Origin: Solicoccozyma terricola
Lineage: Eukaryota; Basidiomycota; Tremellomycetes; Filobasidiales; Piskurozymaceae
Direction of reading: 5' to 3'
DNA: 64,000 nt
Assembly: GCA_001600875.1 (NCBI GenBank)
Contig: BCLD01000010.1
Span: 74,843-138,842 of the forward strand
Part shown: one piece after another, positions 9,830-22,187 of the stretch
Layout: the number at the start of each line of letters is the position of its first letter
How positions within the stretch are numbered: position 1 is the stretch's first letter
Notes under the pieces: model-generated
Told to the model about the DNA's origin: nothing
The model's input: the letters and a program-made list of their open reading frames with translations, nothing else
Database searches by the model: none
Position numbers and translations under genes: made by a program

Positions 9830-12800
9830 ATGTCCGTCCCAGCTCAAACATCAACAACATCACTCAACTCGTCTTCCTCGCTTTCTTTCGACGCGCTGCT
9901 CCCGATCAACTCAGATCAAACACACACCCCTCCCTCCCCCACAACAAGCATGCCCCCATTCGCACCCGATCCTCCAGCGGCAAACTCTCCACCCCGTCGT
10001 CCCATCAGTCGTGTCACATCGCTTAAGAGGGACTGGACCGATTCGGCGTCAACGTCGACCTCGACGTCGGCTTCTGCCGCACCCGCAATTAAGGGAGAGC
10101 TCAGGGAAATCAAAGTTGGACAAGTGACAATGTATAGAACGACACAGGAGGTAGATGATGAGGATGATGATAAGGAGATTGAATGGGCGACTAGTCCACC
10201 GGAGAGGAGGTGAGTGGGTTCGTCATGCATTGTCCCGAACCGGAGCGAAGAATGTTCGCTTGCCGAGCGTAGCTAGCACTACGGTCTCACGCAAGCATGG
10301 CGAGATATATGGTCCTCCTTATCATGGCAAAGAACTCCAACGTTCAGTCTCCTCCGAGCATAGCGAGCTATCCTCTGTGATGAGAGATCATAGCTGCGCT
10401 GGAATATGCAATTGAATGCATAAGGATACCTTGCTCGAATGCGTCGAAATCCAACGTCCCGAAATTGACTTGGGATCCATTGATTAATCACCTACCCTTA
10501 CCCTTGCAAACAGACGTGTAGCACTTTCAAAACCCGGACCATCAAACCCTGAAACTTCATCCCAACAACGAGTTGCGCCAACTCTTGAAGCAGCAGCTCA
10601 ACGTCGAGCTGCGATCCTCGCCGCACTTTCATCTGATCTAGCACCGTCAACTTCTGGTGGTGGACCTGGTCCTTCGAGTTTGGCAGCGACGTCCTTGGGT
10701 ATGAATGGGAATGGGAAGAGGATGGGTGATGTACAGAATGCACAGACACCATGGGCTGCTGGTAGTTTGAAGTGAGTCCTTGATTAATCTCGATTCGAAA
10801 GCTGGTTGGTGCGTTTACTTGTGCTAACGTTCAATCGATCTCTTTTCAAATAGAACTGCTAAAAGAATTTCTGCTCTTCCTGCAAAATCCAAATCCATAC
10901 CGAAAGCAAACGCACCAATCTTCGACAAACCAATGGACATCCGACAAAAGATCATGTTATCATCCGAGCAACAAAGGGTATTGGAAATGGTCGTCAAAGA
11001 AGGAAAGAGTATATTCTTCACCGGTAGTGCAGGGACAGGAAAATCCGTCCTCCTTCGTGAAATCATCACATCACTCAAACGAAAATACGCACGATACGAA
11101 GATGCAGTTCAAGTTACAGCTTCTACTGGTATTGCAGCGTGTAATATCGGTGGAGTTACTTTACATTCCTTTGGAGGTATTGGATTGGGTGCGCACGAGA
11201 CGCCAGCGTTATGTACTATGATTAGGAAGAGCAAGAAGGCGTTGGGAAGGTGGCAGAGAACCAAAGTGTTGATTATTGATGAGAGTGAGTAGGGGTGACA
11301 GATGGAATGCGTCGAAAATGCGTGATGCTGAGAGAGCTGGAGTTTTGGTTCTAGTATCGATGGTGGATGGTGACTTGTTCGATAAGCTGTCCAAGATTGG
11401 AACGATTTTGCGTAAGAATCAACAACCGTTCGGTGGCATGCAGGTGAGTAGATCCCCTTATCGTTATGGGAGTTGGTCTCGGGTGAAACATCCAGCTGAC
11501 TTGCAGAATCTTCGATGGAATCCTTAGATCATCGTGACTGGAGATTTCTTCCAACTTCCACCCGTTACCAAAGGTGGGAATCCGACCTTCGCCTTTGAAG
11601 CGCAAACATGGAACGAGACCCTATCCGCTTCCGTCAATCTCACCCAAGTCTTCAGACAGAAGGATCAGAGTCAGTTGAATAAAGTCGTTTTCCCTTGCCT
11701 TGCTTCTTCTCAACTGACATACCCGCTTTCACTATCCAGCTTTCGTTGATATGTTGAATGAGATGAGGTTCGGCAAGTTGACAGCGAAGAGCTGCGCCAA
11801 GTTTGCATCGTTATCGAGGCAAATCCTCTACTTTGACGGGATTGAGCCAACTGAGCTGTACGTGCGACTGATCATTCGATTCTTGCGTCCGCATTGTGTT
11901 GAATCCATTAGTTTCCACCTCACAGCTTCCCACGTCGTGATGACGTCGACAGGGCCAACACCGCTCGTCTGAACGCCCTTCGTACCGAATCATGGACCTA
12001 CCAAGCCACCGACGGACCAGGACCTCCATCCAATCAGCGTGACAAGCTTCTCTCCAACATGATGGCTCCTCAATCTCTCACCCTGAAACTGGACGCTCAA
12101 GTCATGCTAATCAAAAACATCGACGAGACCTTGGTAAACGGTAGTATGGGTAAAATTATCGGATTCATCAAAAAGGAATCGTATCGTGAGGATACAGCGG
12201 GTAATTGGATCGGTAGAGAACCGGACGATGACGAACCAGAGGACCTCAGCAAGCCGGCGGACTCGAAGAAGAAGCAGCATCCTGACGTATCGACGAAACC
12301 TATGCCGGTCGTTAGTTTCAGGGTGCCCGGTGGAGGAAGGAGGGATGTGATAATCGAGATGGACACGTTCAAAGTCGAGTTGCCTAACGGAGAGGTTCAA
12401 GCGCAGAGATTGCAGGTGAGCTACGTCATTGAACATGACACAACGTCGACTCATGCCATGTCTACCGGAACGCAGCTTCCACTCATCCTCGCGTGGGCAA
12501 TGTCTATTCACAAGAGTCAAGGACAGAGTGCGTACACCGGAAGTGCTACTCGATCCAGAGGACTAATCCGTTCGTTCTCAATCACAGCGCTCGAGCGAGT
12601 CAAGGTTGATCTCGGCAGGGTGTTCGAAAAGGGGCAGGGTGAGCACGCGAATCCCTCGTGGGAGTTGGTGGATGATGTAAGGGAACTCAAAATCTCCTTA
12701 ACAGCCTATGTCGCTTTGTCTCGTGCTACTTCGTTGGATGGTTTGCAGGTGTTGGGCTTTAGTCAGCAAAAGGTGAACGAGATCGATTTTGACGACTTTG

Positions 12801-12862
12801 GCTTCATATCTGATCATGGTGCTTCCGATGTTTACTCCAGGTCCAAGCGCATCCAAAGGTGA
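9830..12862 (+). CDS. PIF1: PIF1-family 5'-3' DNA helicase, 722 aa, 10 exons
   Basis: Exons: 9830-10209, 10514-10771, 10854-11284, 11355-11443, 11528-11669, 11740-11857, 11926-12415, 12476-12527, 12588-12638, 12705-12862. After a disordered N-terminus of about 230 residues come all Pif1 landmarks: [17 protein letters not shown], Walker [33 protein letters not shown] (Walker B), [36 protein letters not shown] and [19 protein letters not shown]. Pif1 helicases act at telomeres, G-quadruplexes, replication forks and in mitochondria. The first intron is 304 nt, far longer than the others. The stop at 12862 overlaps a good donor (AAAG|GTGAAA); splicing to an acceptor at 12927-12931 would give an alternative C-terminus ending near 12973. 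Confidence 0.93.
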
Positions 12863-13141
12863 AATATGACCCAGTCAATTTGGCAGATTCGAGCAGAGGG
12901 CTGACGTGAATTCCTTTCTAGGTCTCTTTGTGGAGCGAACGACTTGTCACCTTCGATTGAGCGTCTCGCATGAAAGCCTTCGCAATTCATCTCAACTCTG
13001 AGCGTACTACGCAATCATCTTCTCGCATTTATGACATCTCACGCATCCGTTTCGTCGTCTGGACGTCAGCAGGGCCATGTAGGACAAAGATTTAGCATAC
13101 ATGACATTTATTTCAGTATGAGAGCCCTTTCTCTGGTCGTT

Positions 13142-13150
13142 GTCACGTGA
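13142..13150. promoter_or_regulatory. CACGTG (E-box/Cbf1-like) site upstream of UTP4
   Basis: GTCACGTGA about 100 bp before the UTP4 start. Similar CACGTG palindromes occur upstream of many genes in the window (see findings). The binding factor is inferred only. Confidence 0.4.
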
Positions 13151-13250
13151 TTTTAGATTTCCAACTTTTGTTGCAGAGGTTTACGATTTCAGACATTGCT
13201 CAACATCGTCTCGACAGCATCGCAAGCATTCATTCATCTCATCATCAAAA

Positions 13251-16200
13251 ATGGCCATGGAGCCACCCATTGCATCCAGCTCGACCACTCCCCTCCATCG
13301 TATCCGATTCGTGGACTATGAGCCGTCACCTATCACCACCCTCTCCTTCACTCCTCTCCCTCTTCCCTCACCAGATCCTCGAGTCGCAGCGGCCCAGGCT
13401 GAAGTCCATTGGAGAAACAACGAGCCAGAGTTTGGATGTCTAGTCGTTGGCAGGCAGAATGGACAGGTAGATGTCTGGGAGTATGTTGCAGCCGATGGAG
13501 AGGACCAGCACGGTGGATGGGTTCTGGACAAGGTGCGAAGTTATGGTTGGTCCTTTCAATAAATCTATATATTGAGACGAATTTTGCTCCGCAGGTCCTT
13601 CCAGCAACCCTGTCTCATCCAACTGTGTCGCTCTTGGCTCTGGTCATCCGCGATCCAACCGTCTTCTATGAAGTCGATAATACACGCCGAGTACCAAGAC
13701 TGGACGAGCTCCGACTGTTCACTGCTGGTAGTGACTCTGGTGATGTGGTCGAACGATGTCTTGTGACCGGGAGGATTCTGGTGAGTTTTTATCCAAGGAT
13801 TTTTTTTTTTGCGTCCAGACGGCTGACACTATTATTGTAGCAAATTTACTCGGTCCCTTCCGCACCAATTTGGTCACTTTCTGTTTCTCCCACGCATGAC
13901 TCCCTTGTCCTCGCATCATCATCAGTCAACCTCCATTTTCTTTCCCTATCCTCTTCATACCCTCTCATCGAACCGTCTTCGCCAACCCACCGATCTGAAC
14001 CACTTCCAGGCCGGACTCGCACCCTTTCAATCGCATGGGGTCCACCAGCTCGTATACAGCTCCCCACTGAATTTGGAGAGAAAGAGACAAGATGGTCCTG
14101 GAGAAACCAGTATCTCGTTACGGGAAACTCGGATTCGAGTCTGAGAAAGTGGAATGTGCAGACTGGAAGGGTGATTGGGAGAATGGCGGTTAATAAGGCC
14201 AGGAAGGAGAAGAAGAAAGGCCCGGCGAGATCAAGTATAGTCTGGAGTGTGGGAGTTCTTGGGTGAGTAAAGTCGACCTTCTACCCGACGTAGCCGCTAT
14301 TTAACCACCACTGAACCTGAGCAGAGACCACACGGTTATCTCGGCAGACTCTCTGGGAGCCGTAACCTTCTGGGATGGAGCGTCAATGACTCAAATTAAG
14401 TCTTTCCAGACGCATGCCGCTGATGCCATGTGTATGACCATCGGTCCGGTATGTCTATGATACTCACCAAGATGAAAGAGAGAGCAGTTCAACTCACCTG
14501 AATTGGGACTCACAGGGTGGCAAATCCGTCTACACCTCCGGACCGGATCAAAAGATCGCTCAGTTCACCCTTGTTGGCTCTTCCAGCGGTCCTGCAGGAA
14601 AAGGCACCTCGAAGTGGATCCGAACAGCTTTCAAACGAATGCACGTCCACGATGTTCGAGCGCTTGCTATCTTTCCACCATACGTTGCTGCACCAACCGC
14701 GGCAGTACCTGTCAACCTGGCATACGCACCGGTTCTCGCTTCCGGAGGCTGGGATATGCAGGTCGTCCTCAGTCCCGCATCAACTCCGGACTTGCTGTCG
14801 GGTGGTGAGAGGAAGAACCCTATTGCACGAAACGTCGTCACCAATTTCTCGGACTCGACACAACGACGGCTGCAGATGCTTCCAGCTGGCCGTGGACTGG
14901 ACGTGATCACTTTTGCAAAAAGCTCGCGGCTCGTGTTATGCAGACGCTATCGAAGTGTAGGAATCTGGAAGGTTCGGACACCACAAGCTCTGGATGATGA
15001 TCAAGCCGGATGGGTGAAGGTGTTGGAGATGGACTTCCAGGTGAGTATTGATATTGTTTCCGTTCGACATACAAGCTGAATCCCTTTGCTCCAGCTTCGA
15101 ACGAGTCTAACCGCCGCTACGTTGTCAGAAGACGGAAATTGGTTAGCGGTTGCCGATACGTTTGAGACCAAACTATACCACCTGCGAGAAGACGTGAGTC
15201 TCGCACGATATGATCATTTTGCGACTTGCTGGCTGATGTTCCTGGGTTTGCATTAACAGCCGGACGTCGAAGCTGGACTCATTCCCAAGCGAATCAGGGA
15301 TTTTTCTGAAACACTGATGGAGGCCTGCGAGGATTTGCCGCTCGAGGAGCGTGGTACTGGAGCTGCAACATTGGCATTCACGCCCGACTCGAACCGGCTC
15401 ATCATCGGACTGTCATTGACAGCTGCGATGTTAGTTGTCGACTTGGGAAAGGAATCGCGTCGGGACGTACAGGTGGCAAAGGTGTTTGCAGTCGACGCAC
15501 AAGAAACAGGGGTCCGTGCAAAAGCAGTGAGACGCCCGAAGATCAATGGCCACGCCTCCAATGGTCACCTCAACGGCCACGTTAACGGAATCAACGCAAT
15601 AGAAATCGATGAAGATGACTCGAGCTCTGTGGCTGGTGGCAGCGATGACGACAGCAATTCCGATGAGGAGGACTCCAACGCTGCAATCGCGGATTGTATG
15701 ACCAGAGCCACCATGATGAGTGTCAGCGATGATGGGCAATGGCTCGCTTGTGCAGATAGCAGGCGTCAGGTCAACGTTTATAACTTGGATGTGTTGAAGG
15801 TGAGTCGATCGTCTTTCTGCCTTCTAGAGGGCTCTGCTAAATACAGCCAGCTCGCCATCAGCTTCATTGTACCCTCCCTTCATTCGCTCAAGGGCCAATT
15901 GCGATGACCTTCGTGTCTGATCGAGCACTAGTGCTTGCTCTACCAGTGTCCAACCGACTGGAAGCGTTCGACGTGGAAAGCTTGCGCCTTTGCCGAGAAA
16001 TCCTACCCGCAATGCATCATTTCACAAAACAAGTGGACTCTGTGCTCGGCTTGTCGTATCAACCATCCAGCAACAAAATTGTGGCATATGGCCAATCGTG
16101 GATCGGAGCTATCGAGGTCAAGAAGGACATAGGACCGCCAATTCAATCATCTCGAACGAAACGCAGACGTTCCAAACATATGGAAAGCGAGGCAACAGAG

Positions 16201-16353
16201 ACCACTGAGGAAGGATCTGCTCGCGTGATGCAAGGCTACCGACAGGCAACGGGCCTCGCGGTCATTGGCGGGGAAATCTTGTTGGTGGAGAGGCCATTTA
16301 CTGATCTGAGGAAGCTACCGCCCGCGTTCACGACTGCCAAATACGGGAAGTGA
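13251..16353 (+). CDS. UTP4: U3 snoRNP subunit UTP4 (Cirhin), WD-repeat protein, 894 aa
   Basis: Exons: 13251-13532, 13595-13780, 13841-14262, 14325-14448, 14516-15040, 15095-15193, 15260-15799, 15847-16353; all frames join. The start is an ATG in MAMEPP, with MEPP two codons later as an alternative. The protein begins LHRIRFVDYEPSPIT and contains RTLSIAWGPP, SSLRKWNVQTGRVIGRM, VISADSLGAVTFWDG, HVHDVRALAIFP, LASGGWDMQV and QLHCTLPSFAQGPIAMTF, the ordered signatures of Utp4/CIRH1A. It is a tandem beta-propeller of the t-UTP subcomplex of the small-subunit processome, acting in the nucleolus on pre-rRNA transcription and 18S processing. An acidic insertion (DDDSNSDEEDS) lies near residue 580. 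Convergent with RQC1; only 66 bp separate the stops. Confidence 0.95.
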
Positions 16354-16419
16354 TGTGAACAACAGGCAGACATTGTATCAGGACCATCTTATGCCATGCA
16401 TTCATACATTGATCGGCCT

Positions 16420-19400
16420 TTATTCGTCCTGGCTGTCACTCTCGTCGCCTTCTTCCTCCGGGAAAGAGCCCGGCATTTGCTCCATGTTTCCCGCTGCCAT
16501 GGCTAAAATTTCCTCCAGTTGCTGTAAGAACATGAAAGATTATACATAAGAAGCGAGCAGGGATTGTCGAGGAACACGTAACCCACCTGCACATCGAGCA
16601 CCGCACCACCGTCTTGACCCTGCCCAGCTGCCGGCGCAATCAGATCTCTCAGCCGACGCAAAACGGCCTGCGGGACATTCTGGCCTCCGAGTGCTTCGGC
16701 GAGTCTCGCCACGAGACCATTCGAATATGCGCCGGAATCATTGCCGCCACCAGGCATACCCACCCTTCTCCTACCACCTGGTCCAGGGTTGAAATACGCG
16801 TCGTCGTAGAGGGTTGTGGCTGTAGTCGGTGGAAGTGAATCGAAAGCGTGGCCTAGTCTGGACGAGACCGAAGGCGGCAGGAAGCCCATATAGCTCTCAG
16901 AGAGATACGCGTGACGTACGAGCCACAAAGGTGTGCCATCGCGGAGCTGCAGGCGATCCGACCGAAGTGCGGCTGACGGCGCACCACCTGGAGGTATCTT
17001 ACCGGAAGAGTTCAAGCTTGACAGTTGCTCGGAGAACCACGCAGCATTCTCTGCCTCCTTCCACAGCGGTGCACTGCGATTGGCGTAGATGTGTGCGAGG
17101 AGATGCAACCAAATTGATGAGTCCTCGCTGTGCGAGTTTGGTAAAGTCGTCAGCGTCACGTGTGGTCATGGTACCTGGCACTGGCAGTCTTCACCTGTAG
17201 GCCACCTGCATCTGGAAATATTCCTTGCTCCTTACAACGCCAGGTATATTGATGCCTGCCTTATCTGCAAGGATTGCTACCACTTGGGGATAATCCAAGA
17301 TCGCGCGTTGTAGAAGCTCATTGCTCTCTGTGTGATCCTGCGTGGAGGGCGGGGTGAGGCGATATCAACATCGGCTCATGCAGGTTGGTTGAGTCCATCT
17401 TACAGTCTTTTTCTCCTGAATCCTGGTAGCCAATGCTTTAGCGTATGCCATACCAGGTAGACCTTCGAGGTCGATCATGTCGCCAAGATCAGCCAGCCAC
17501 TCTAGGTTATTGCTCTTGACGGCCAAAAAGTCCAGCCATAGTAGAGCTCCGTGAGGGTCCTCCTGGGGATCGGAGCCAACTTTAAACATTGTAATCATAT
17601 TGGTCGGGAAGGCGGGCGTACCTGAGGGTCTAATGACAGCAACACTTTCGCGTACGAGAACGCCGTTGACCATAAACCTCGTCGAACGAGATGTCTGCAA
17701 AAAAGATGGTGGCCGTCAGATGCTGTGTTACCGTCGACCATCCTTGATTGTTCACTCACGAGACATCCCGATGCAGCGCCATAAACAACGGTCGGCTCTC
17801 AACTCTGACCATTACCAACACTCGTCAGTCCCTGTCACACTCTGTCAACTGATCCCGTGATCCTCACCGATCGAAATCAAGTCGACAAGATCCATTCAAA
17901 GAGAAACCCGGGATCAGGCACCTATCAAATGCGAAAAGCGCTCTATCACAAAAATCTGATGCAGTGCCGACATCTGTCATTGAAGGGAGGGATAGAATTA
18001 AGCGGATGATTGTTCTCTCGTGAAGTCCACAAGCCGCTCACCTCCTTGCTGTCGATAGACCTGTGAAAGTGGGGAAAAGGAAATAAACCGTCAGGCTGAG
18101 ATGATTCCCCAGGTTTAGACCAAAACTCAAGCTTACTTCGGACATTTGCAACAATGTATCCACATGCCAACTATACACCGACAGCAGGGCTTGCAATTCA
18201 TTTGGATCTGCACGTTTTATACCGAGGCATTGTTACCATCCAGCGAATCGTCACAAAACCACCTCATGTACTCGTATTCACTCACCATGTGATCTAACAG
18301 CACCCAAAAATTGCATCTGAACCTGTCTATACCCGGCATCGTGTTCGAACGTATACCATCTCTCAGCGGCTTTACCCTCTTTAACACCATGTCGATTCCT
18401 CCGTTCCTCTGTTTCCTCTGGGGACAGTTCTCGCATCGACAATCCATGTGAACCACCCGTCAAGGGCCATGTCACTTTCGGCTTGACGAAAGTTGTCCGT
18501 ATCTTTGAGATTTTAGATAGTTGAAGGCGAGTCCATGCTTGTTGATTGCGTGAGAGGGAAGAGGTGGATGCCGTCGCTGTTGCAGAAGCGATCTGTTTTT
18601 ATTCGTAATGTATTTCTTTCTCGATCAGCTCTTTGTTTTCTTAGACTAGAGATTACCGAATATTTATACTGACCACTTTCGACCCAAAGAATCTTTTCAA
18701 CTCGACCTCAGGATCCAAATTCTTAGAATCAACCGATAAAAGCGCTCTATCACATTCCCAACCCCCGACATTTTGCCTTATTCAGTTTCACCCCCCAACA
18801 AATAATCCTTTCCAGTTCATATAGCTGATACTCACCTCAATCGACCAGTGTAAGAACCAGCCTGAGGAACATCATCCGCTGCGGTTCTACCATCCGTGGA
18901 CGATGTCCCGTACCTTCCGGATCGTACCAAAGCGTTCAAATGAGCATCATGACATCTGTTCCACACATGGTTGGAGAACTTACTTATTTGCCATCTCTCT
19001 CAAAGCTTTATCCAATTCATCTTCGTCGTCTACCTTGTTATCGTGCTTCTTGTTCTTCTTGGGCTGTGATGAGCTGGTGGGAGTCACTGAATCATCTCCT
19101 TGTGGGAGAGTGGGATCGTTGGTATCGGTGTTGGCAAGAGGAGCCTTCTTCTTCTTCTTCTTCTTTTTCCTTTTGGATTTGGATGTCTGTTAAGGGAGAG
19201 GTACAGATAGCGATGCCGACGGAGTTTGGGAAGGGTGGTGAAGAACGACATGGTTTGATGAGCTTCTAATCAATCATGGATTTCTCGATTGGAATGAGAC
19301 CAATTCACTTGTTCAGAAGGAGACCCTCCCGTTGGTTTCTCCTCTTCACCCTCTTGGTCTTCTTCTTCATCATCATCTTCATCATCGTCTCCTAGATTCA

Positions 19401-19666
19401 ACTGATATCATCGTCGGGATCATTTAGTTCCTTTCCGTCGGACATTCGGGATAGGGAGTACGTACAGTAGCAAATAAATTCCCAGTCTTGGCCGCAACAG
19501 GTAGATCAGTCTCGCTGTCCACTCGCTCGCCAGTTTCACGCTCGTCTAGTTCCTCGGAATCGTCATGCTCGACCTCCTTCGTCTCAACCCATTTGATTTT
19601 CTGGCTCTCCAGATCAGCGAGCTCTTCTGCTTCCCTTTGCTGACGCTTGTTGAGTCTTTTGGACAT
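16420..19666 (-). CDS. RQC1: Ribosome quality control subunit RQC1 (TCF25/Nulp1 family), 761 aa, 15 exons
   Basis: Minus-strand exons: 19666-19466, 19401-19309, 19186-18984, 18955-18836, 18776-18674, 18592-18286, 18207-18137, 18060-18042 (19 nt), 17973-17868, 17804-17760, 17694-17622, 17562-17404, 17337-17195, 17127-16587, 16521-16420. The protein starts MSKRLNKRQQREAEEL, has an acidic stretch, a run of eight Lys, then LLSVDSKNLDPEVELKRFFGSKV, SVYSWHVDTLLQMSEVYR, RALFAFDRCLIPGFSL, RPLFMALHRDVS and SLDPQEDPHGALLWLDFLAVKS, matching TCF25/Rqc1 throughout. In yeast, Rqc1 is part of the 60S-bound complex with Rqc2 and Ltn1 that handles stalled nascent chains. Divergent from an unknown gene 153 bp away. 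Confidence 0.93.
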
Positions 19667-19819
19667 TGTGGGTGTCGTTGAGGAATGATGGTACGCTGCG
19701 AGCCCAACTGTACAGAGTTCCTCACATGACGGTCGCTCGCGTGGCACATTCCATTCCATCAACGATGCTGTAGCAAATACCAACACACCGGGCACTGCTC
19801 GGTACTGCCCCATCATCCA

Positions 19820-21246
19820 ATGGCTACCCATCTCCACCCGCTCGCACATCTCACACAGCTCATCCACTCCGAGCCATCATCGTTCTCAGACGAACCTATC
19901 ACCTACATCCTCCATTCCTCGGTCGATTCAACTAAGAAACACTGGAAAGTCCGCTTGTATACGTTCGTTGGCCCTGATGATGCGGAGGGGGATGAGGATG
20001 ATGGAAATGATGGGAGGGAACAAGGTGGAATCTGGTTGTATAAGGGATATATGACTATCAAGGATGTATGTCGGATGATAGAGGATGATTTACATGGATT
20101 GACTGACCCTCATAACGACCACTGCTCATCTTCCTTACATTCCCCGTCCAACCTTGCCCTTCGAACAGATAACCAATCATCTTTCATCCCGTGTCACCTC
20201 ATCTATCTCAACCACCTCCTCGTCCAAACCATCTTCCGAATCAGGTCAGCTTACAGCAGCTTCATACCTGCGAGATTGTATACTGGAGGGGAAATCGCAT
20301 ATCCATGTTGACGTTGGTGACGATAATGAGGATGGAGGTGACGGTGGAAGAAAGGGGAAGAGAAAGAGAAAGAGGACGAAATCCGATGATGGAGAAGGGG
20401 AGATACAATCGATGCATAGTGAAATTTCAGTATGTCCATACTTTCTCTGCTCCATCTCAGTGTTTCGGTGTGAAATCCCTTATCCTCTCGTAAACTTCCA
20501 CCACAGCTGGTACTCGACCATACACACAGATCACCTCTCATCCTCCCTCTCACCCTTTCTTCTCCAAAGATGTATTCAGTACCTCGAGGTGAATCGACTG
20601 GGAACGGGAACATGGATGCTCAAAAAGGTTTGATGGAACTGTGTAGTGAGGTAAGGTCGTCTTCGACTCTGATCTTGCCAACCCGGGTTCTCATTGGGAA
20701 GAACAACTCGATAGATGGTCTCGAGGTGGAACATGGGGAGGAAGGGGGAAAAGGAGACTTCTGATACTCAACGACAGGTCTCACAGTCAACTGGTAAGTC
20801 ATCTGCTGAAGTTGGAATTTTGCCACTATAATCCTGATATATACGCACTTGTATGTCATATCAACAGCATCTCTTCCTTCTCAAACACGTCAAGTAAGGG
20901 AAGATCTATGTCAGTGCAAGCTCTGCCATCATAAATGCATACAATAACCTGATCTTTCTCTGAAATGAAAAAGCGCATAATCCTGACCCTGAGATAGAAC
21001 ATTTCAAAAAACACATCAAAGATCTCGAAGTAAGTGATACCTGCGTATTTTCACCTCCGATATACATCGGTCAATAAATGCTCATACCATATCCAACAGC
21101 AACAAATACGCCTTCTTCAACGTCGTATCCCAACCTCACCCTCATCAGCAGGTGGCAACTCATCCAAATTACCTCCAGATATGAAACCTATCAAACAGTT
21201 GAGCGGGAGAGGGCTAAGTAGGCTGCAACCCACCGTAAAAGCGTGA
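19820..21246 (+). CDS. Unrecognised protein, about 264 aa, 7 exons (model partly uncertain)
   Basis: Proposed exons: 19820-20065, 20169-20429, 20580-20627, 20778-20793, 20868-20888, 20974-21029, 21100-21246. The N-terminus (ITYILHSSVDSTKKHWKVRLYTF ... GGIWLYKGYM, with an acidic insert) looks like a compact beta-rich head. A Lys/Arg-rich acidic loop follows, then YLEVNRLGTGTWMLKK, and a helical segment EIEHFKKHIKDLEQQIRLLQRRI likely to form a coiled coil; the tail is basic. Head plus coiled coil is the plan of XRCC4/XLF-type proteins, but no diagnostic motif supports that. Exon 3 has an alternative in-frame reading (20570-20649) with a better donor, and the donor of exon 5 (GTCAAG) is weak. 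Confidence 0.5.
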
Positions 21247-21515
21247 GTATTTGATGTGCCGCGGTGGATCTGATGATGGAGCTGATGAGATTATCGTCGG
21301 TGTGCGTGGTAGACCAACAAAGGCGGTCATGGGGTTTGCTGATTCTGATGATGATGATGATGATGATGATTGATTGTTCCGATTTGATAACCTCTTTACA
21401 AGTAACGACTCTTGGAACGACAGGCGGGTGTACAGTACCGTTGTGGAGTTATAATTTTATAATCTATGATCTGGTCCCAAATCTCGCCGGATCACCTTGA
21501 TTCAGGTTGAAATTT

Positions 21516-22021
21516 TCATATAGAACCTGCCATCTGCCGCACTGCTTGACAAGTTTCCTCTGCAGTTATGCCTGGTTTCCCGCGGACGCATACGAAGGGT
21601 TGGTTGGTTCCCTGTCCGACCGCTGGAAGGGAAGCCGGGAGTTTGCATTTGGTGTCTTCGCTAAATTGGGATTTTGGCCGTCAGCTGAAGTCATCGTTTG
21701 TGACCAAGGCTGTGGAGAGAAAGGAATACGCACGGATACGGGCAGGGACATTCACCGGGATTGGGTACACAGGTCGATGTTCCTGGACATATGTAGCCGG
21801 AAGGACAGCTGCCTGATGAGGGAATCGAGGCTTGAGCAAAGCCTATGCTACTACCTGTGGCAAGCAGACATACCTTCTCGATGTTGTTGGTGTTGCTGAT
21901 GCTGCTGCTGCTGCCGTTGCTGACCGAACATTTGATCGAAAAAATTGAATTGAGCCAGAGCGGGTGCGACCATCAGGGTCAGGAGCATTGCTAGAATGGT
22001 GAGCCGAGTGCCAGCCGCCAT
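21516..22021 (-). CDS. LCL2: LCL2 family protein, 123 aa, 3 exons
   Basis: Exons on the minus strand: 22021-21874, 21812-21734, 21660-21516. A signal peptide (MAAGTRLTILAMLLTLMVAPALA) is followed by QFNFFDQMFGQQ and a Gln/His repeat, then a Cys-rich domain with SGYICPGTSTCVPNPGECPCPYP, DTKCKLP and FVCVRGKPGI. This is the full layout of fungal Lcl2 (long chronological lifespan 2) proteins of about 120-130 residues. The yeast gene affects lifespan and has genetic links to ER-associated degradation; the biochemical role is unknown. A CACGTG lies 68 bp upstream of the start (22089-22094). The zinc transporter gene ends 166 bp upstream on the same strand. Confidence 0.9.
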
Positions 22022-22187
22022 AGCGAGTGCAGTGAGTTGTAGATTATCTGAATCCGGAGGAACGACAGATCTTGTGCTGGAGCATCGCCACGTGGAACGG
22101 CGAAGTGGAGGTCCAAGAATGTATATTCACTACCGATCGTTCTACACAACGCAGTCCTGCTATACTACGGTCCTGTTCGTCCGTTCC

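Noticed and set aside
10377..10400. Possible C/D snoRNA in the first PIF1 intron (GTGATGA C box)
   Set aside because: No CTGA D box at a suitable distance and no terminal stem.
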